Notes under the pieces: model-generated
The model's database searches: none
What the model was told of the DNA's origin: nothing
Seen by the model: the letters and a program-made list of their open reading frames with translations, nothing else
Made by a program: the position numbers and the translations under genes
Source: Theobroma cacao
Taxonomy: Eukaryota > Streptophyta > Magnoliopsida > Malvales > Malvaceae
Direction: 5' to 3'
DNA: 64,000 nt
Assembly: GCF_000208745.1 (NCBI RefSeq)
Contig: NC_030853.1
Location: 15,699,517-15,763,516 of the forward strand
In this document: positions 46,709 through 57,219 of the stretch, one piece after another
How the letters are laid out: each line of letters opens with the position of its first letter
How positions within the stretch are numbered: position 1 is the stretch's first letter

Positions 46709-47557
46709 ATGCATACTATGTCAAAATTAATCAAGAAAAATCTAGTTGTTGGACTGCGGGACATAAAATTTGAAAGTGACAAAATATGTGATGCTTGTCA
46801 ACTAGGAAAACAAGTTAGAACATCCTTCAAGACTAAGAAGATTGTGTCAACATCTAGACCTCTTGAATTATTACACATTGATCTATTTGGTCCAATAAGC
46901 ATAACTAGTTTAGGAGGAAAATCTTATGGCTTTGTAATAGTCGATGACTATTCTAGGTACACTTGGGTTTATTTTTTAGCTCATAAGAATGAAGCTCTAT
47001 CAGCTTTTATAAGTCATTGTAGGAAAGTAGAGAATGAAAAAGGACTAGCCATAATTAGCATAAGGAGTGATCATGGAGAAGAATTTGAAAGTGATGAATT
47101 TGAGAAATTTTGCAAAGAAAAGGGGTTGGATCACAATTTCTCTACACCTAGAACACCCCAGCAAAATGGAGTTATAGAGAGAAAAAACCGAACCTTAAAG
47201 GAAATGGCTAGGACTATGCTATGTGAGAATAACCTACCAAAATATTTTTGGGCTGAGGTAGTGAACACAACAGCTTATATACTTAATACAGTCTCAATAA
47301 GACCTATGATAGCTAAGACACCATATGAACTCTACAAGGATAGGAAACCAAATATTTCTCACCTTAAAAGTTTTAGTTGTAAATGTTTTGTATTGAACAA
47401 TGGAAAACATCCCTTAGGAAAGTTTGATGCAAAGAGTGATGAAGCAATATTTTTAGGATATGCATCAAACTTCAAGGCTTATAAAGTTTTTAACAAAAGG
47501 ACTCTAAACGTTGAAGAATCAATCCATGTAGTTTTTGATGAGTCCAATGCTTTATAA
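46709..47557 (+). pseudogene. Cop-2 integrase
   Basis: Open for 282 codons. [14 protein letters not shown] gives the zinc-site cysteines. [11 protein letters not shown] holds the first Asp, SIRSDHGEEFES the second Asp, and VIERKNRTLKEMART the Glu, so DD35E is intact. The C-terminal part continues to EESIHVVFDESN, about 60 residues beyond the point where the Cop-1 frame stops. The HHCC-side histidine region lies upstream across a frame break. Integrase would join the element DNA to the host chromosome. Confidence 0.95.
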
Positions 47558-47559
47558 AA

Positions 47560-47950
47560 GGAAATTTATGTTGATGATGATGATGTAGAAATCCTAGAAA
47601 AACAAGTGAAAGAAATGAGCTTAGAAAATAATAAGAATAATGAAGAAAGCTCACCTAGAAGAGAAAATGAAACTTCACCTCTGAAAAATTTGCAAAGAAT
47701 AGAAAATCAGCATATGACCTTCCAAGGAGTTGGAGATTTGTAAGAGACCATCCACAAGATCAAATCATAGGTGACATTTCTCAAGGAGTTAGAACTAGGA
47801 GAGCAACAAGAGAGACTTGTGAGTTTTCAGCATTCATATCTCAAATTGAACCTAAAAACTTTGAAGAAGTTGAAAATGAGGAAAATTAGATAATGGCCAT
47901 GCAAGAAGAACTTGACCAATTCAAAAGAAATCATGTATGGGCACTAGTAC
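47560..47950 (+). pseudogene. Cop-2 integrase-RT linker, broken
   Basis: Acidic linker (VDDDDVEILEKQVKEMSLEN) after a TAA, then a frame change near 47690 and readable pieces such as TRRATRETCEFSAFI and AMQEELDQFKRN leading into RT. No catalytic motif is expected here. Confidence 0.75.
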
Positions 47951-48600
47951 CTAGACCTTCAAATCACCTTATATTTGGCATAAAATGGGTGTTTAGAAAT
48001 AAGGTAGATGAGTAAGGAAATGTAGTTAGAAATAAAGCTAGGTTAGTAGCCCAAGGATACAACCAAGAGGAAGGAATAGACTATGATGAAACCTTTGCAC
48101 CAGTTGCTAGAATTGAAGCCATAAGGTTGTTGTTAGCTTTTGCATGCTTCATGAATTTCAAATTGTACCAAATGGATGTAAAAAGTGCATTTTTAAATGG
48201 ATTCATTCAAGAGGAAGTATATGTTGAACAACCACCAGGTTTTGAAGATTTTGAAAAACCTGATCATGTTTTCAAACTTCATAAAAGCCTTGTATGGATT
48301 AAAACAAGCTCCTAGAGCTTGGTATGAGAGGCTTTCAAAATTTTTAGTTAAAAAAGGTTATAATAGAGGCAGGATTGATACTACTTTATTCATTAAAAGA
48401 AACTTAAATGATTTAATTATTGTACAAATATATGTGGATGACATTGTATTTGGTGCAACTAATGAGGCTTTATGCAAGAACTTTGCTAAAGAAATGCAAG
48501 GTGAATTTGAGATGAGCATGATGGGAGAGTTGAAATACTTTCTTGGTCTTCAAATTAAGCAAAGTGAGGAAGGAATCTTCATCAACCAAGAAAGATACAC
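47951..48600 (+). pseudogene. Cop-2 reverse transcriptase
   Basis: Blocks [30 protein letters not shown] and [12 protein letters not shown] (first Asp) lie in the frame ending at 48315. An extra A in the run CATAAAAGCC near 48285 shifts to the next frame, which continues [16 protein letters not shown] and the intact active site YVDDIVFGAT (about 48432-48461). One stop lies near 48013 in place of a sense codon. Confidence 0.95.
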
Positions 48601-49381
48601 TCAAGATATGCTCAAAAAGTTCAATATGCTAAAGCTGAAACTAATCTCCACACCAATGAGTCCATCCACCAAGCTTGATCAAGATGAAAAAGGAAAGAAT
48701 GTAGATCAAAAGCTCTATAGAAGTATGATTGGTTCACTACTCTACTTAACAGTAAGCAGACCAAATATTCAGTTTAGTGTGTGTTTGCGTGCTAGATTTC
48801 AGTCACAGCCTAAAGAATCACACTTAACAGCTGTTAAGAGAATTTTTAGATACCTCTTAGAAACACAAACCTTAGGATTGTGGTATTCTAGAGAATCATC
48901 GTTTGATCTTGGAGGCTATTCGGATGCAGACTTTACAGGAAGCAAAATTGATAGAAAAAGTACTAGTGGAACTTGCCAATTTCTAAGAAGTATGCTAGTA
49001 TTCTGGTCAAGTAAGAAACAAAACTCTGTAGCTCTTTCAACAGTTGAAGCAAAGTATATTTCTCTAGGTAGTTGTTGTGCTCAAATTTTGTGGATCAAAC
49101 AACAACTAAGAGATTTTGGAATTAAAGTTCATAATGTACCAATCTTCTGTGATAACACAAGTGCAATCAATATATCTAAAAATCCTGTGCAGCATTCTAG
49201 GACCAAGCATACTGAGATTAGGCACCATTTTGTTAGAGACCATGTAGTGAAAGGTGATATTAAGATTGAATTTGTGAATACTTTGCATCAATTAGCAGAT
49301 ATTTTTACCAAACCTCCAAATGAAGATAGATTTTGTGAAATTAGAAGGAATTTAGGAATGATTAGTTTGCAGGAGTTATGA
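48601..49381 (+). pseudogene. Cop-2 RNase H and pol end
   Basis: In one open frame with the second half of RT (48197-49381). It shows YRSMIGSLLYLT, GYSDADFTGSK (Asp), the STVEAKY block (Glu), CDNTSAINISKNP (Asp) and ADIFTKPPNEDRF, ending at the TGA at 49379-49381. This is the best preserved domain in the window, with no internal stop. Confidence 0.95.
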
Positions 49382-49620
49382 GAAAATTTTTGGTTCATGC
49401 ACACAAAACATAATGCGTTTAGTCGACTAAGGTGAATCTTAGTCAACTAAGAGTGTTCTGGTAGCATTAAATAATAAGACTCAGTTAAAATAAGGGCAAA
49501 ATGAGTAAAATAATAGGAAAAAATTGCCTACCCGGAAACAAAAATAAAGAAAAAATGTCGCTCAAGCCAAAAATTAATTTATAGGGAATTTTTTATTTTT
49601 TTAAGCAAATGAAATTAGGC

Positions 49621-49630
49621 TATATTTAAG
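49621..49630 (+). promoter_or_regulatory. Candidate internal TATA box before the Cop-2 3' ORF
   Basis: TATATTTAAG, directly followed by a purine run (GGGGGAGGTGGA), 197 bp before the ATG at 49818. The following leader is CT-rich (TTTCTTTCTCCCC, CATCTCCTCTACATTTTCTCCTC). The matching stretch of Cop-1 is at 18299-18132. The role is inferred. Confidence 0.35.
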
Positions 49631-49817
49631 GGGGAGGTGGACAGTTTTCTAAGAGTAAATTAAAATTGCTGACAATTTCTTTCTCCCCTGAAAATCGATC
49701 ATCTGAAAACTGAAACCCATCTCCTCTACATTTTCTCCTCTGAAACCGACTCTCATATAACTGAAGCCCTTGCCACTTAAAACCTCAAAACCCTTATCAG
49801 AAATCTCTCAAATCGAA

Positions 49818-51780
49818 ATGGCTAAAACATCTCAAAGCAAAGAAATTATTGAAAAGAAGAAAGGAAAAAGGCCATTGAAAGAAAGGTCAAAAGCAGAATT
49901 GTAGAAGAACAAACAAAAACTTGGGCCTGCTTCAATGGCTGAAAAATCAGGAAGATTACAAAAAGAAAAGAAACAAAAATTAGAAAAGAAGAAAAAGGAC
50001 AAGGATACAACGCCCAAGAAAGGTACTACCTCTTCTTCCAAATTTAGAAATAAAATGCATAAAAAAGGTTTAAAAAAATAGAGAATGCTCCTATCACCTG
50101 CGAAAAGTTCACTGACTGGGAAAGTTTTGGTGAAAATCTAGAAATTCATACCAGTCTATTAGATTATTTGATTAATTGAAACTAAAGAAGTATAGCACAT
50201 TTAAGAATAGATCCTATAGTACTAGCCTGGTGAAAGAATTTTATGCTAATATAACATTAGGAGAATAAGAATTAGATGATTCTAATGACTTCATTGAAAA
50301 TGGACTAAATGTATTTTTGAATGGTAAAGAATATGTGGTTACTGCTAATGATCTTGGTAATTTGCTGAAAGTTGAATGTGAGGAGGGAGAGTTCGAATTC
50401 CCAAAGAAACATGACCCATCCTCTTTGTGGGAAATCATTACTTGGAGAAAAGAGAAGTACTCATCAAAGAGCAATGTTGGTTTGATAACCAGTCCCCAGA
50501 TAAGAATTCTACACTACTTTATTGTAGGAAATATCCAGGGGAGAAGTGAGAGTTTAAGCTACTTCAGCTATCAAGATCTTTGGCTGATAGAACATGCTTT
50601 TAGTGGGGTTGCTTTGAACCTAGGCATATTCATGATTGAAAAGATGAGAAGAGCATGCAAGCTTGACAAAATTAATCTACCTTATGGAAATGTTATCACA
50701 TCCTTAGTGCAGAAAAAGGGAATCTGGGCCAAAAGATGTGAACTGGACATGGTAAAGACCAAAGACCAAGCCATTTACTTTGGTAGTTTGTCCAAAATGG
50801 GATATAAACTTGATGGAGAAAGATTTATTAAAACCCCCAAGACTGGTCCAGGAAAAGAATCCACCCTACCTGCTCAACCAAAGGGAGTACCATCCCAATT
50901 CTCGAATGAGGTAGTTTTCAATCTCCTTATGAGAATTGATGGGAAGCTCACTGACCAAGGAGCTAGACTGCAGAAAATTGAAGAGAAAATTGTTGAACTG
51001 GTAAATGAACTAAAGGGAAAAGAAAAAATGCCATCAAAACCTATTGCTGCAGATTCCTCTGAAACACCAAGTACTGCACCAGCATAGCAAGGTGCTGAGG
51101 GTTCAGCTTTGCAAGCATAAGGGTCTACTCCTCATGGTGCAAGTCATGGTGTTCAAGCTGAAGGATCCACTTACAAAATTGCCAGCCCTATCCTTTAGAC
51201 AAAGGACTCTTACCCTGGTGTTGATCAACTAGCTAAAGCCCCCTCACTTGAACACCAAAGCAAAGATAAATCAAAACAAGGAGCAAAAGTGCTAGGTTCA
51301 CTAGATGAAAATGCTCCTTCAGAACCTGAGAAACAATAACCCTTCCATCCAAATTCAGAAGAGGTATCCATTATGGATGTCTTCCACCAAATGGTTAGGG
51401 AAGAATAGGCTGAAAAGAAAGTTGCCAAGGCAGAAGCTCAGTAAGGTACATCTGCACCAGCCCCTAGAGTGAAAGCAAAATCTAGAAAAAGGAAAGAAAA
51501 ATTCACTTCAGCACCACAGACAAAGACAAAACCAGCTGCCAAAGGAAAGAAAACAATGGCAACAAAAACAACATTCCTCAAAAGAAGGAAGTTCTCCAGA
51601 TTGGTGTAAAAATCCAAATTAGCAATAGCTTCTTCTCCACAGAAACCACTTGAAGTGTCTGACACACCCTTACTCGATCCTTTTTCCCAAGAATTACCTC
51701 CAGTATCCTCTTCTTAACCCTTAGATGTTCAATATGGCATTGATACGTCATCTCCTTCATCCTTCTCAAAAGATGCTTAG
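49818..51780 (+). pseudogene. Cop-2 extra 3' ORF (envelope-like / plant-transposon-protein-like)
   Basis: From the ATG at 49818 (MAKTSQSKEII, then a lysine-rich stretch). Several stops and frame changes follow to about 50316. Then the best open part, 50317-51087, reads NGKEYVVTANDLGNLLKVE, PSSLWEIITWRKEKY, SPQIRILHYFIVGNIQGRS, YQDLWLIEHAFSGVAL and LPYGNVITSLVQKKGIWAKR. A predicted coiled coil follows (LQKIEEKIVELVNELKGKEK). The tail to the TAG at 51778-51780 is basic (KKTMATKTTFLKRRKF) and Ser/Pro-rich. The similarity to Cop-1 16197-18131 is clear along the whole length. No signal peptide or strong membrane span is seen. The function is unknown; an accessory or nucleic-acid-binding role is as likely as an envelope. 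Confidence 0.8.
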
Positions 51781-52516
51781 GACTTGATGATGACAAAAAG
51801 GGGGAGCAGTATGGCAGAACCTTAGGGGGAGAAGGAACCAAGAAATTAAAAAAAAAATGTTAGGGTGGAGGTACTAGGAACTTAGGAAAGAAAAGAAGCA
51901 TAAATGAACCAAGGGGCAATTTAGGAATATCAGCTGTTGTCTTTTGTTTTTTTGCTGTTTATGCCATGATGGAAATTGAACATTTAACTTTAATCTTGTT
52001 GTTTATATGTTTGTGTGAAAAAATAGATGCTGATATGTTTATGGTATTTTGCTACTGATAATTGAATATTTGCTGATATTTTGTTATTTATGGTACTTTG
52101 ATTGCTGTTGATAAAAGTTTGATATTGCACTGATGTTGGGATTGTATACTAATTTTTATTATTATAAATTATGTTTGTAAATGGATATGGATTCTGTGTA
52201 TAGTATATCAGTTGAATGATGAGTGATATAGAAAAAGTCTAATCACAATATGCTGTTGATAGACACTATAAAATTTTGATGATAATCTGTCAACATTCAT
52301 TTGCTGTAAATCACCTTATATTTTTGCACATATATACTCTGAATGTATAGTGTCAATCTCTACAACAACATGAATAAAATTTGTTGGAATAAATAAGCAA
52401 AATATGCACACACTAAGGGGGAGCACTCACTTAGGGGGAGCAATCCTCATTTTCTATAGAAATTAAAATGAATTAAAGGACACTGTGCTGTTAATCAAGG
52501 AATGTTTTGTCATCAT
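51781..52516 (+). other. Cop-2 3' untranslated region
   Basis: Between the 3' ORF stop and the polypurine tract. The first 80 bp contain two GGGGGAG runs. The rest is AT-rich with TGCTGATA words, and further purine runs (AAGGGGGAGCACTC, TTAGGGGGAGCAATCC) sit near 52417-52443. The equivalent in Cop-1 is 16104-16196 plus 5046-5734. Confidence 0.75.
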
Positions 52517-52530
52517 AAAAAAGGGGGAGA
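52517..52530 (+). promoter_or_regulatory. Cop-2 polypurine tract
   Basis: AAAAAAGGGGGAGA directly before the 3' LTR. Confidence 0.9.
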
Positions 52531-52531
52531 T

Positions 52532-53707
52532 TATTAGCTCCATTAGTTTTTGATGATAACAAAACATTCCCATTTCATTTGTGTCTAACATTTCTACCTA
52601 AGTGTGCAGGACAAAAAGTCATATGAAAATAATAAATCAACTTTCAAATTGGTATATCAAAAATCATGAAAATGAAGATAAATATTGATCAACAAAAATG
52701 AAGGTCTTTAGTTAAATAATGAAAAATGTTGGTTGACTAAAATTTAAATTAGAGAAATGGCGGGCTGAAGAATATTAAGAAACAAAACCAACTTAGTCAA
52801 CCAAGATGAGAGTTAGTCGACTAAGAAGCTATTGCCAAAATCTAAACTTCAAGAAAGAACCAACTTAGTCGACCAAGAAATGAGTTAGTCGACTAAATGC
52901 TCTCTGCCAGAATCTGCAACCAGAAGACATAACCAACTTAGTTGACCAAGAAAAAAGTTAGTCAACTAAGAGCTCTCTGTCTGAAATTTGAACCAAAGCA
53001 CTAGAAGACAGATTAACGGCTATAACCTACTCTCAACTGTTTCTAACGGCCATAAACTATCAAACTGCCATCAGAGTTGTTTCTTCAAGTATAAAAGGGT
53101 TTTCCAATGATTAGAAATTAGTTTTTGGAAGTTTTGGAAGAGATTTGAGTCATTAAGAGCTGAAAAACCAGAAATATTCTCTGCACCTTTCTGCACTTAA
53201 ACGCCTATCCTTGGTATTTGTATTCTGCACTCAACCTTGTACCATTTAGATCAACCTGTGATCATAGGTACTTTCTTTTACTTCTCTTCTTATATTCTTA
53301 GAGTGAGGAAGTCACTCTAAGTGGTTGTTTCAAGCTAGGTTTGCTTGAATGTGTTAAGGTTCTAACTTAGCCTTGAAAAGTTAGGTGTTGGGTTATAGTT
53401 GAGCTTGGGAAAAACTAGTGTAAAAGGTTTTGGCTGAGCCTGGTAAAAGCCATTGTAAAGCTTGGTGAAAGCTTGTGAATTTCACTGTTTCTAGTGGACT
53501 GAGTTGAAAAATCCTTGGTTGGATAATCAAGGTAGTGGATGTAGGTCTTGGACCGAACCACTCTAAATTTTACTGTCTTGTTTACTCTGTTTTTATTTTG
53601 TTTTCTTTCTCTCATTTATCTTGCATTTGTCTACACTTAGAGACAAATTTTTAAAGAGCTAAATTGTGCTATTCACCTTCCTCTAGCACATTTACTTGGG
53701 ACTAACA
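52532..53707 (+). repeat. Cop-2 3' LTR
   Basis: 1176 bp matching 40303-41481. The first bases have changed from TG to TA. The triplicated palindromic module is at about 52787-52980 and the TATA box at 53090-53097. Confidence 0.95.
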
Positions 53708-53712
53708 TCATA
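53708..53712. repeat. Target-site duplication of Cop-2, right copy (TCATA)
   Basis: Identical to 40298-40302. Confidence 0.95.
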
Positions 53713-53929
53713 AACTCAAATTCCCACACAAAACCTTATGGTCGAACACTATGAAAAACTAAGTGAAAGAAAACTATTCTTCTATTCACAGAGGCCAGAT
53801 AAGCAAGAGAGTTTTTCAAGTGTGTCATCACTTGTGTTAGGAGGTTATAGCAAGGTATTTATACCTTGGGTTAATCTTAAAGATAGTCTCCCCAATAACC
53901 ATATTAACTAGTAGTGTAGGCACTTTTTT

Positions 53930-55160
53930 GTCAAAAATCGAGACAACGCAGTTCTTGAACTTGTTCACATAATGATTAAGCACCCCAATAAGAAATAGGG
54001 AAGTATAAGAGGAAAAGTTTTCGAGTAAATGGGGTTTAGGTCAAGCTGGCTAATCATATCCAAATTGGCACACCATTTTGTAAGGAGAATATACCTCAAC
54101 AGACAATGAGTCCCTATCAACACCTGAACTAGTAGTCTTAATCATGGAAGATAATTGAGAAGAATGAATCCATAATAAGAAGTTCGATTTGTGTGAGCTT
54201 AGTTTTTAGGTCTCAAATAGTTGTTTATCATAAAAAATAGTTAGATCACCAAAACAATTGTTCGATCATACATAAGGCCTTGGAATAAATTGATCTACCT
54301 CATCCAAAGCCTCAAGAATGTTGTCTTTGGAAGTTTAGTCATGTAACGCCTAAGCCTTATAATCATTGCTTAAAGCTTTACTTATAAAGGAAGACATAGA
54401 AGGTTGATACATGTTAAAAATGGGGGCACAACTAGGAAATCTCTCCTACAATCACATTTGAATGAATGATACATTCACATAGGTCAAGACTTTATGAAGG
54501 TGAACTGATTCAGCAATCTTAGAGTGATACAAGTATAACCTTCTATACAAAGATCTTAAGTGTAGTAGAGAAAGAAAAAAGCTTATACCTTTAATAATTT
54601 TGATTGCATAAGGAATAAATGAAGAGGAGATTCCATCATTTGGACAAACTGAGAGGACATATTGAGCCAACCACATGATCAATAAAGCTAGTAACTCATG
54701 AGTGTGGTTTTGGATACCTAGGAAGATTGCTTTCGCCTTTAATATTAAGCTTTTTATAGAAAAACCCTATTTAATTAGAAAAACGTGCCATTTTGGAAGC
54801 TTTAACTTGGCTCTTAAATAGATCTACAAAGAACTCCTTGACATTCTCCTCTTATCAAGAAAGTATGATGTAATGAAAGTCATCTTACTCAGCACAAAGA
54901 AGTTGCAAAAAAATGTGCACATCTTCAAGTATAAAAGTAAACTCTCCCCAAGCACTAACCATAATATGCGAAAAAGTACTCCATCTTACAAGTATAGCAT
55001 GTCATACTTCAATTTTGGTCTCCCTACGAAAACAAAGTTTAGAGGAAACTCTTACAGCATTGAAGACTTTAGCATTGTTGAGAGCAATCATATAGGCGAA
55101 ATTCTTCAAAACTTTCTTTATTCATTCATCCCAACCTTGGACCTATTATGAGTTAGATCC
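53930..55160 (-). pseudogene. Plant mobile domain (PMD) pseudogene, N-terminal side
   Basis: On minus the frames read in the order of the PMD (aminotransferase-like plant mobile domain). A W-rich block comes first (GWDEWIKKVLKNFAY-like with a stop, about 55150). Next is RWSTFSHIMVSAWGEFTFILEDVHIFLQL (about 54990-54900), which is the typical 'T.TF..PWGE.TFTLEDV..L..L' signature. Then 54682-54452, open, has IMWLAQYVLSVCPNDGI and LYRRLYLYHSKIAESVH and is followed by a WERFPSCAPI-like end. Finally YSPYKMVCQFGYD appears near 54090. PMD proteins of the MAIL/MAIN type act in gene and transposon silencing, and the domain also travels in MULEs and gypsy elements. Multiple stops show this copy is dead. 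It is cut off by Cop-2. Confidence 0.65.
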
Positions 55161-56889
55161 AACTTTAGTGATAACAAGTGAGAATTCACCACATTTAAAT
55201 CTAAACTTCAATACCGATGCTTCTAGGATGGAACACCTTATCTTTGGAGTGACTTCACTACAGATACAATCCCAATGATAGTCAGCAAAAGCACATGGAT
55301 GCCTATCCACCTGTTTTGCATGTACTACTTCTCAGAAGCAATCCTCTCCCCTTTCCCTAATGACACCATCATCTCAATTTTTAGGTACAAGAGAAACTTC
55401 ACCAGTTCTCTTTACTCGTATTTTTTAACAAAAAGAAGCTGCAATAGTACTTTTTCTTTTCTTTTCAAGAGCAATCCTGCCAAGCTCAACATAGTGAGCT
55501 TTTGGCATAAAAAGAGACTTGGCCATGAGATAAAAAAAACAAAATTCTTACAAGCAAGAACAACTAGATAAGTATTCATGCATTATCATTCTTACTTACG
55601 CATTGTTACGTCTTTAAAATTACAATAATCTTCATGTTTGTTTATTTATTCTTATCTTTATAGTAATGCCCTTGTTTGTTTGTTTATTTACATAAAAAAA
55701 ACCCTTCCCTCTACAAAAGCTATGTTAGAGCAATAATGAAAAAAAAATATTTTCCTTTTCCCTTATGAAAGCTGCATTGTAACAAAAGAGAAAAGAAACA
55801 ATATATAAGAAAACTTGTTGTAAAGAGAATTTACTTGTTTAAAGAAATTTTAGGGAAAAACCTAAGAAGTTGATTGTGATTTTTTGTAAAACCATTCTCT
55901 CCTATTTATAGACTTTGAGGAATTATTTTCCTTGCAAGAATCTAACACTTAAAATTTTCATAGCAAATCTTTTTACATCTCCTTGTTTTTCTCCATACAT
56001 CTCTACTTCTCTCTCTTATCTTGAACTTTTTCTTATTATCATGCTTAAAAAAATGTTCAAATCTAAAATAAGCCCATGTCTTACTTGCCTAACTAAAAAA
56101 ATTCTTAGAAGTCAATATCTACTTTAGTAAGGATGTGTAAAGCATTTAGTTCATAAATCTATAACATCCTATTATGTTTGCAGCATCATTTAAAATTTAA
56201 GCTAACATGTCACTTCAAGGGCTAAGCCTTCATCTCGAGCTTACATAACCTCACACAACATGGTTTACTTTTGGAAAATGGGAATATAACATTGAACAAT
56301 TTGATAAAGGTGTAAGGCAATGATGTGGTGAAGGATATGTGTCATTGTATCATTCTTATTTCGCCATTATGTTGGCACCATTGTTCCTTTTCTTATTCCG
56401 ATATTTTATTTGTCAAGTTGATGTAAAAGTTGTTTGGTTTTAGGATTATGATCATAAATGGGGATTGTCATATTGTGATACTTGTCCGTCTCCTAAGGAC
56501 TGATGATGTAGTCCATAATATATCGATTGTTTGTTATTCATCTAATTATTTATGTAGTTTATGACATTTTTTATAAAAGAATGAACAATCTGTTTGTACT
56601 TCATTCAACATATGGACAATCATTTTTTAAGGGGAAATGTCTCATCTTTTATCTCTAATTTATCTAAGTAGAATACAATTTTTTATCATAACCTCCTCAC
56701 TTTTGTAGCTCAACACTTTCTCTTGAACCTTCAAAATTCTCTTAAGTTGCTTTAGTAACTCAACCTCACCATTTGCATTCCTTTTTTCACACACCAAGGT
56801 CCGTTATTAATCACAATATTCCAATTTTGCAAAAATTTTTATTTTCAATAATAAAATTTTCATGCAAGAGGCAAAACTACGCTAAGTGT
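55161..56889. other. No intact gene; possible 5' flank of the PMD pseudogene to about 55600, then AT-rich DNA
   Basis: Minus-strand frames from 55600 to 55160 contain some coding-like pieces but no motif. 55600-56889 is AT-rich with homopolymer runs. The open frames at 54873, 55275 and 55915 on plus have no family signature. Confidence 0.35.
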
Positions 56890-57211
56890 TTCCCAAGAGC
56901 ATCATGCCCAAGGATGTTCCAAATGCATAACGCATAGAAAAGTTCCCAAGTTTCTAATGCCTAGAGACATTCCCAAATGCGTAATGCCCAAAGACGTTCT
57001 TAAGTACGTAAAGCCCAGAGACATTCCTAAATGTGTAATACATAAGGACGTTCCTAACTGCGTAATACATAAAAACGTTCCCAAGTGCGTAACGCTCAAG
57101 GACGTTTCCAAAGGTGCAACACCCAGGAACGTTCCTCAGTGTGTAATGCATAGGGACGTTCCCAAGTGCGTAACGTATAAAGATGTTCCCAAGTGAGCAA
57201 TGCGTAGAGAC
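56890..57211. repeat. 27-bp minisatellite, left array (about 12 units)
   Basis: Unit near GTAATGCATAAGGACGTTCCC AAGTGC, 27 bp, so open frames on both strands show a 9-residue repeat (PKCVxxKDV on plus). It is interrupted at 57212-58494 by a MITE and its duplication, then resumes at 58495. Confidence 0.92.
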
Positions 57212-57219
57212 GTTCTAAA
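57212..57219. repeat. Probable 8-bp target-site duplication of the MITE, left copy
   Basis: GTTCTAAA here against GTTCCAAG at 58487-58494, six of eight identical. Both match the GTTCCCAAG part of the minisatellite unit, as expected if the element landed in a unit. Confidence 0.65.

Larger units (their letters stand above)
40303..53707 (+). mobile_element. Cop-2: Ty1/copia element of the Cop-1 family, interrupted by a solo Tek LTR
   Basis: Complete element on plus with 1.18-kb LTRs, primer site, gag, protease, integrase, RT/RNase H, an extra 3' ORF and a polypurine tract, flanked by a perfect 5-bp duplication (TCATA). Without the 3-kb solo LTR it is about 10.4 kb. The LTRs differ at about 16 of the first ~235 positions by eye, so this is also an old insertion. 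It shares LTR words, protein sequence and ORF order with Cop-1 but lies in the opposite orientation. It split a PMD pseudogene. Confidence 0.95.

Noticed and set aside
49106..49291. Minus frame of 61 codons opposite RNase H
   Set aside because: Shadow of the RNase H frame.
49627..49641. Second polypurine tract (GGGGGAGGTGGA) as a central priming site
   Set aside because: The Cop-1 counterpart (AAGGGAAGATAGAC) is weaker and central purine tracts are not established for this lineage; kept only as part of the candidate promoter region.
53730..53900. Plus reading with about 50 open codons next to Cop-2 (KLSERKLFFYSQRP region)
   Set aside because: Open without a start in a sensible place and without any family match; the neighbouring PMD reads on the other strand.
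54873..55571. Three plus frames of 60-98 codons
   Set aside because: The complementary strand carries the PMD-like blocks in order over the first part; the plus frames have no motif.
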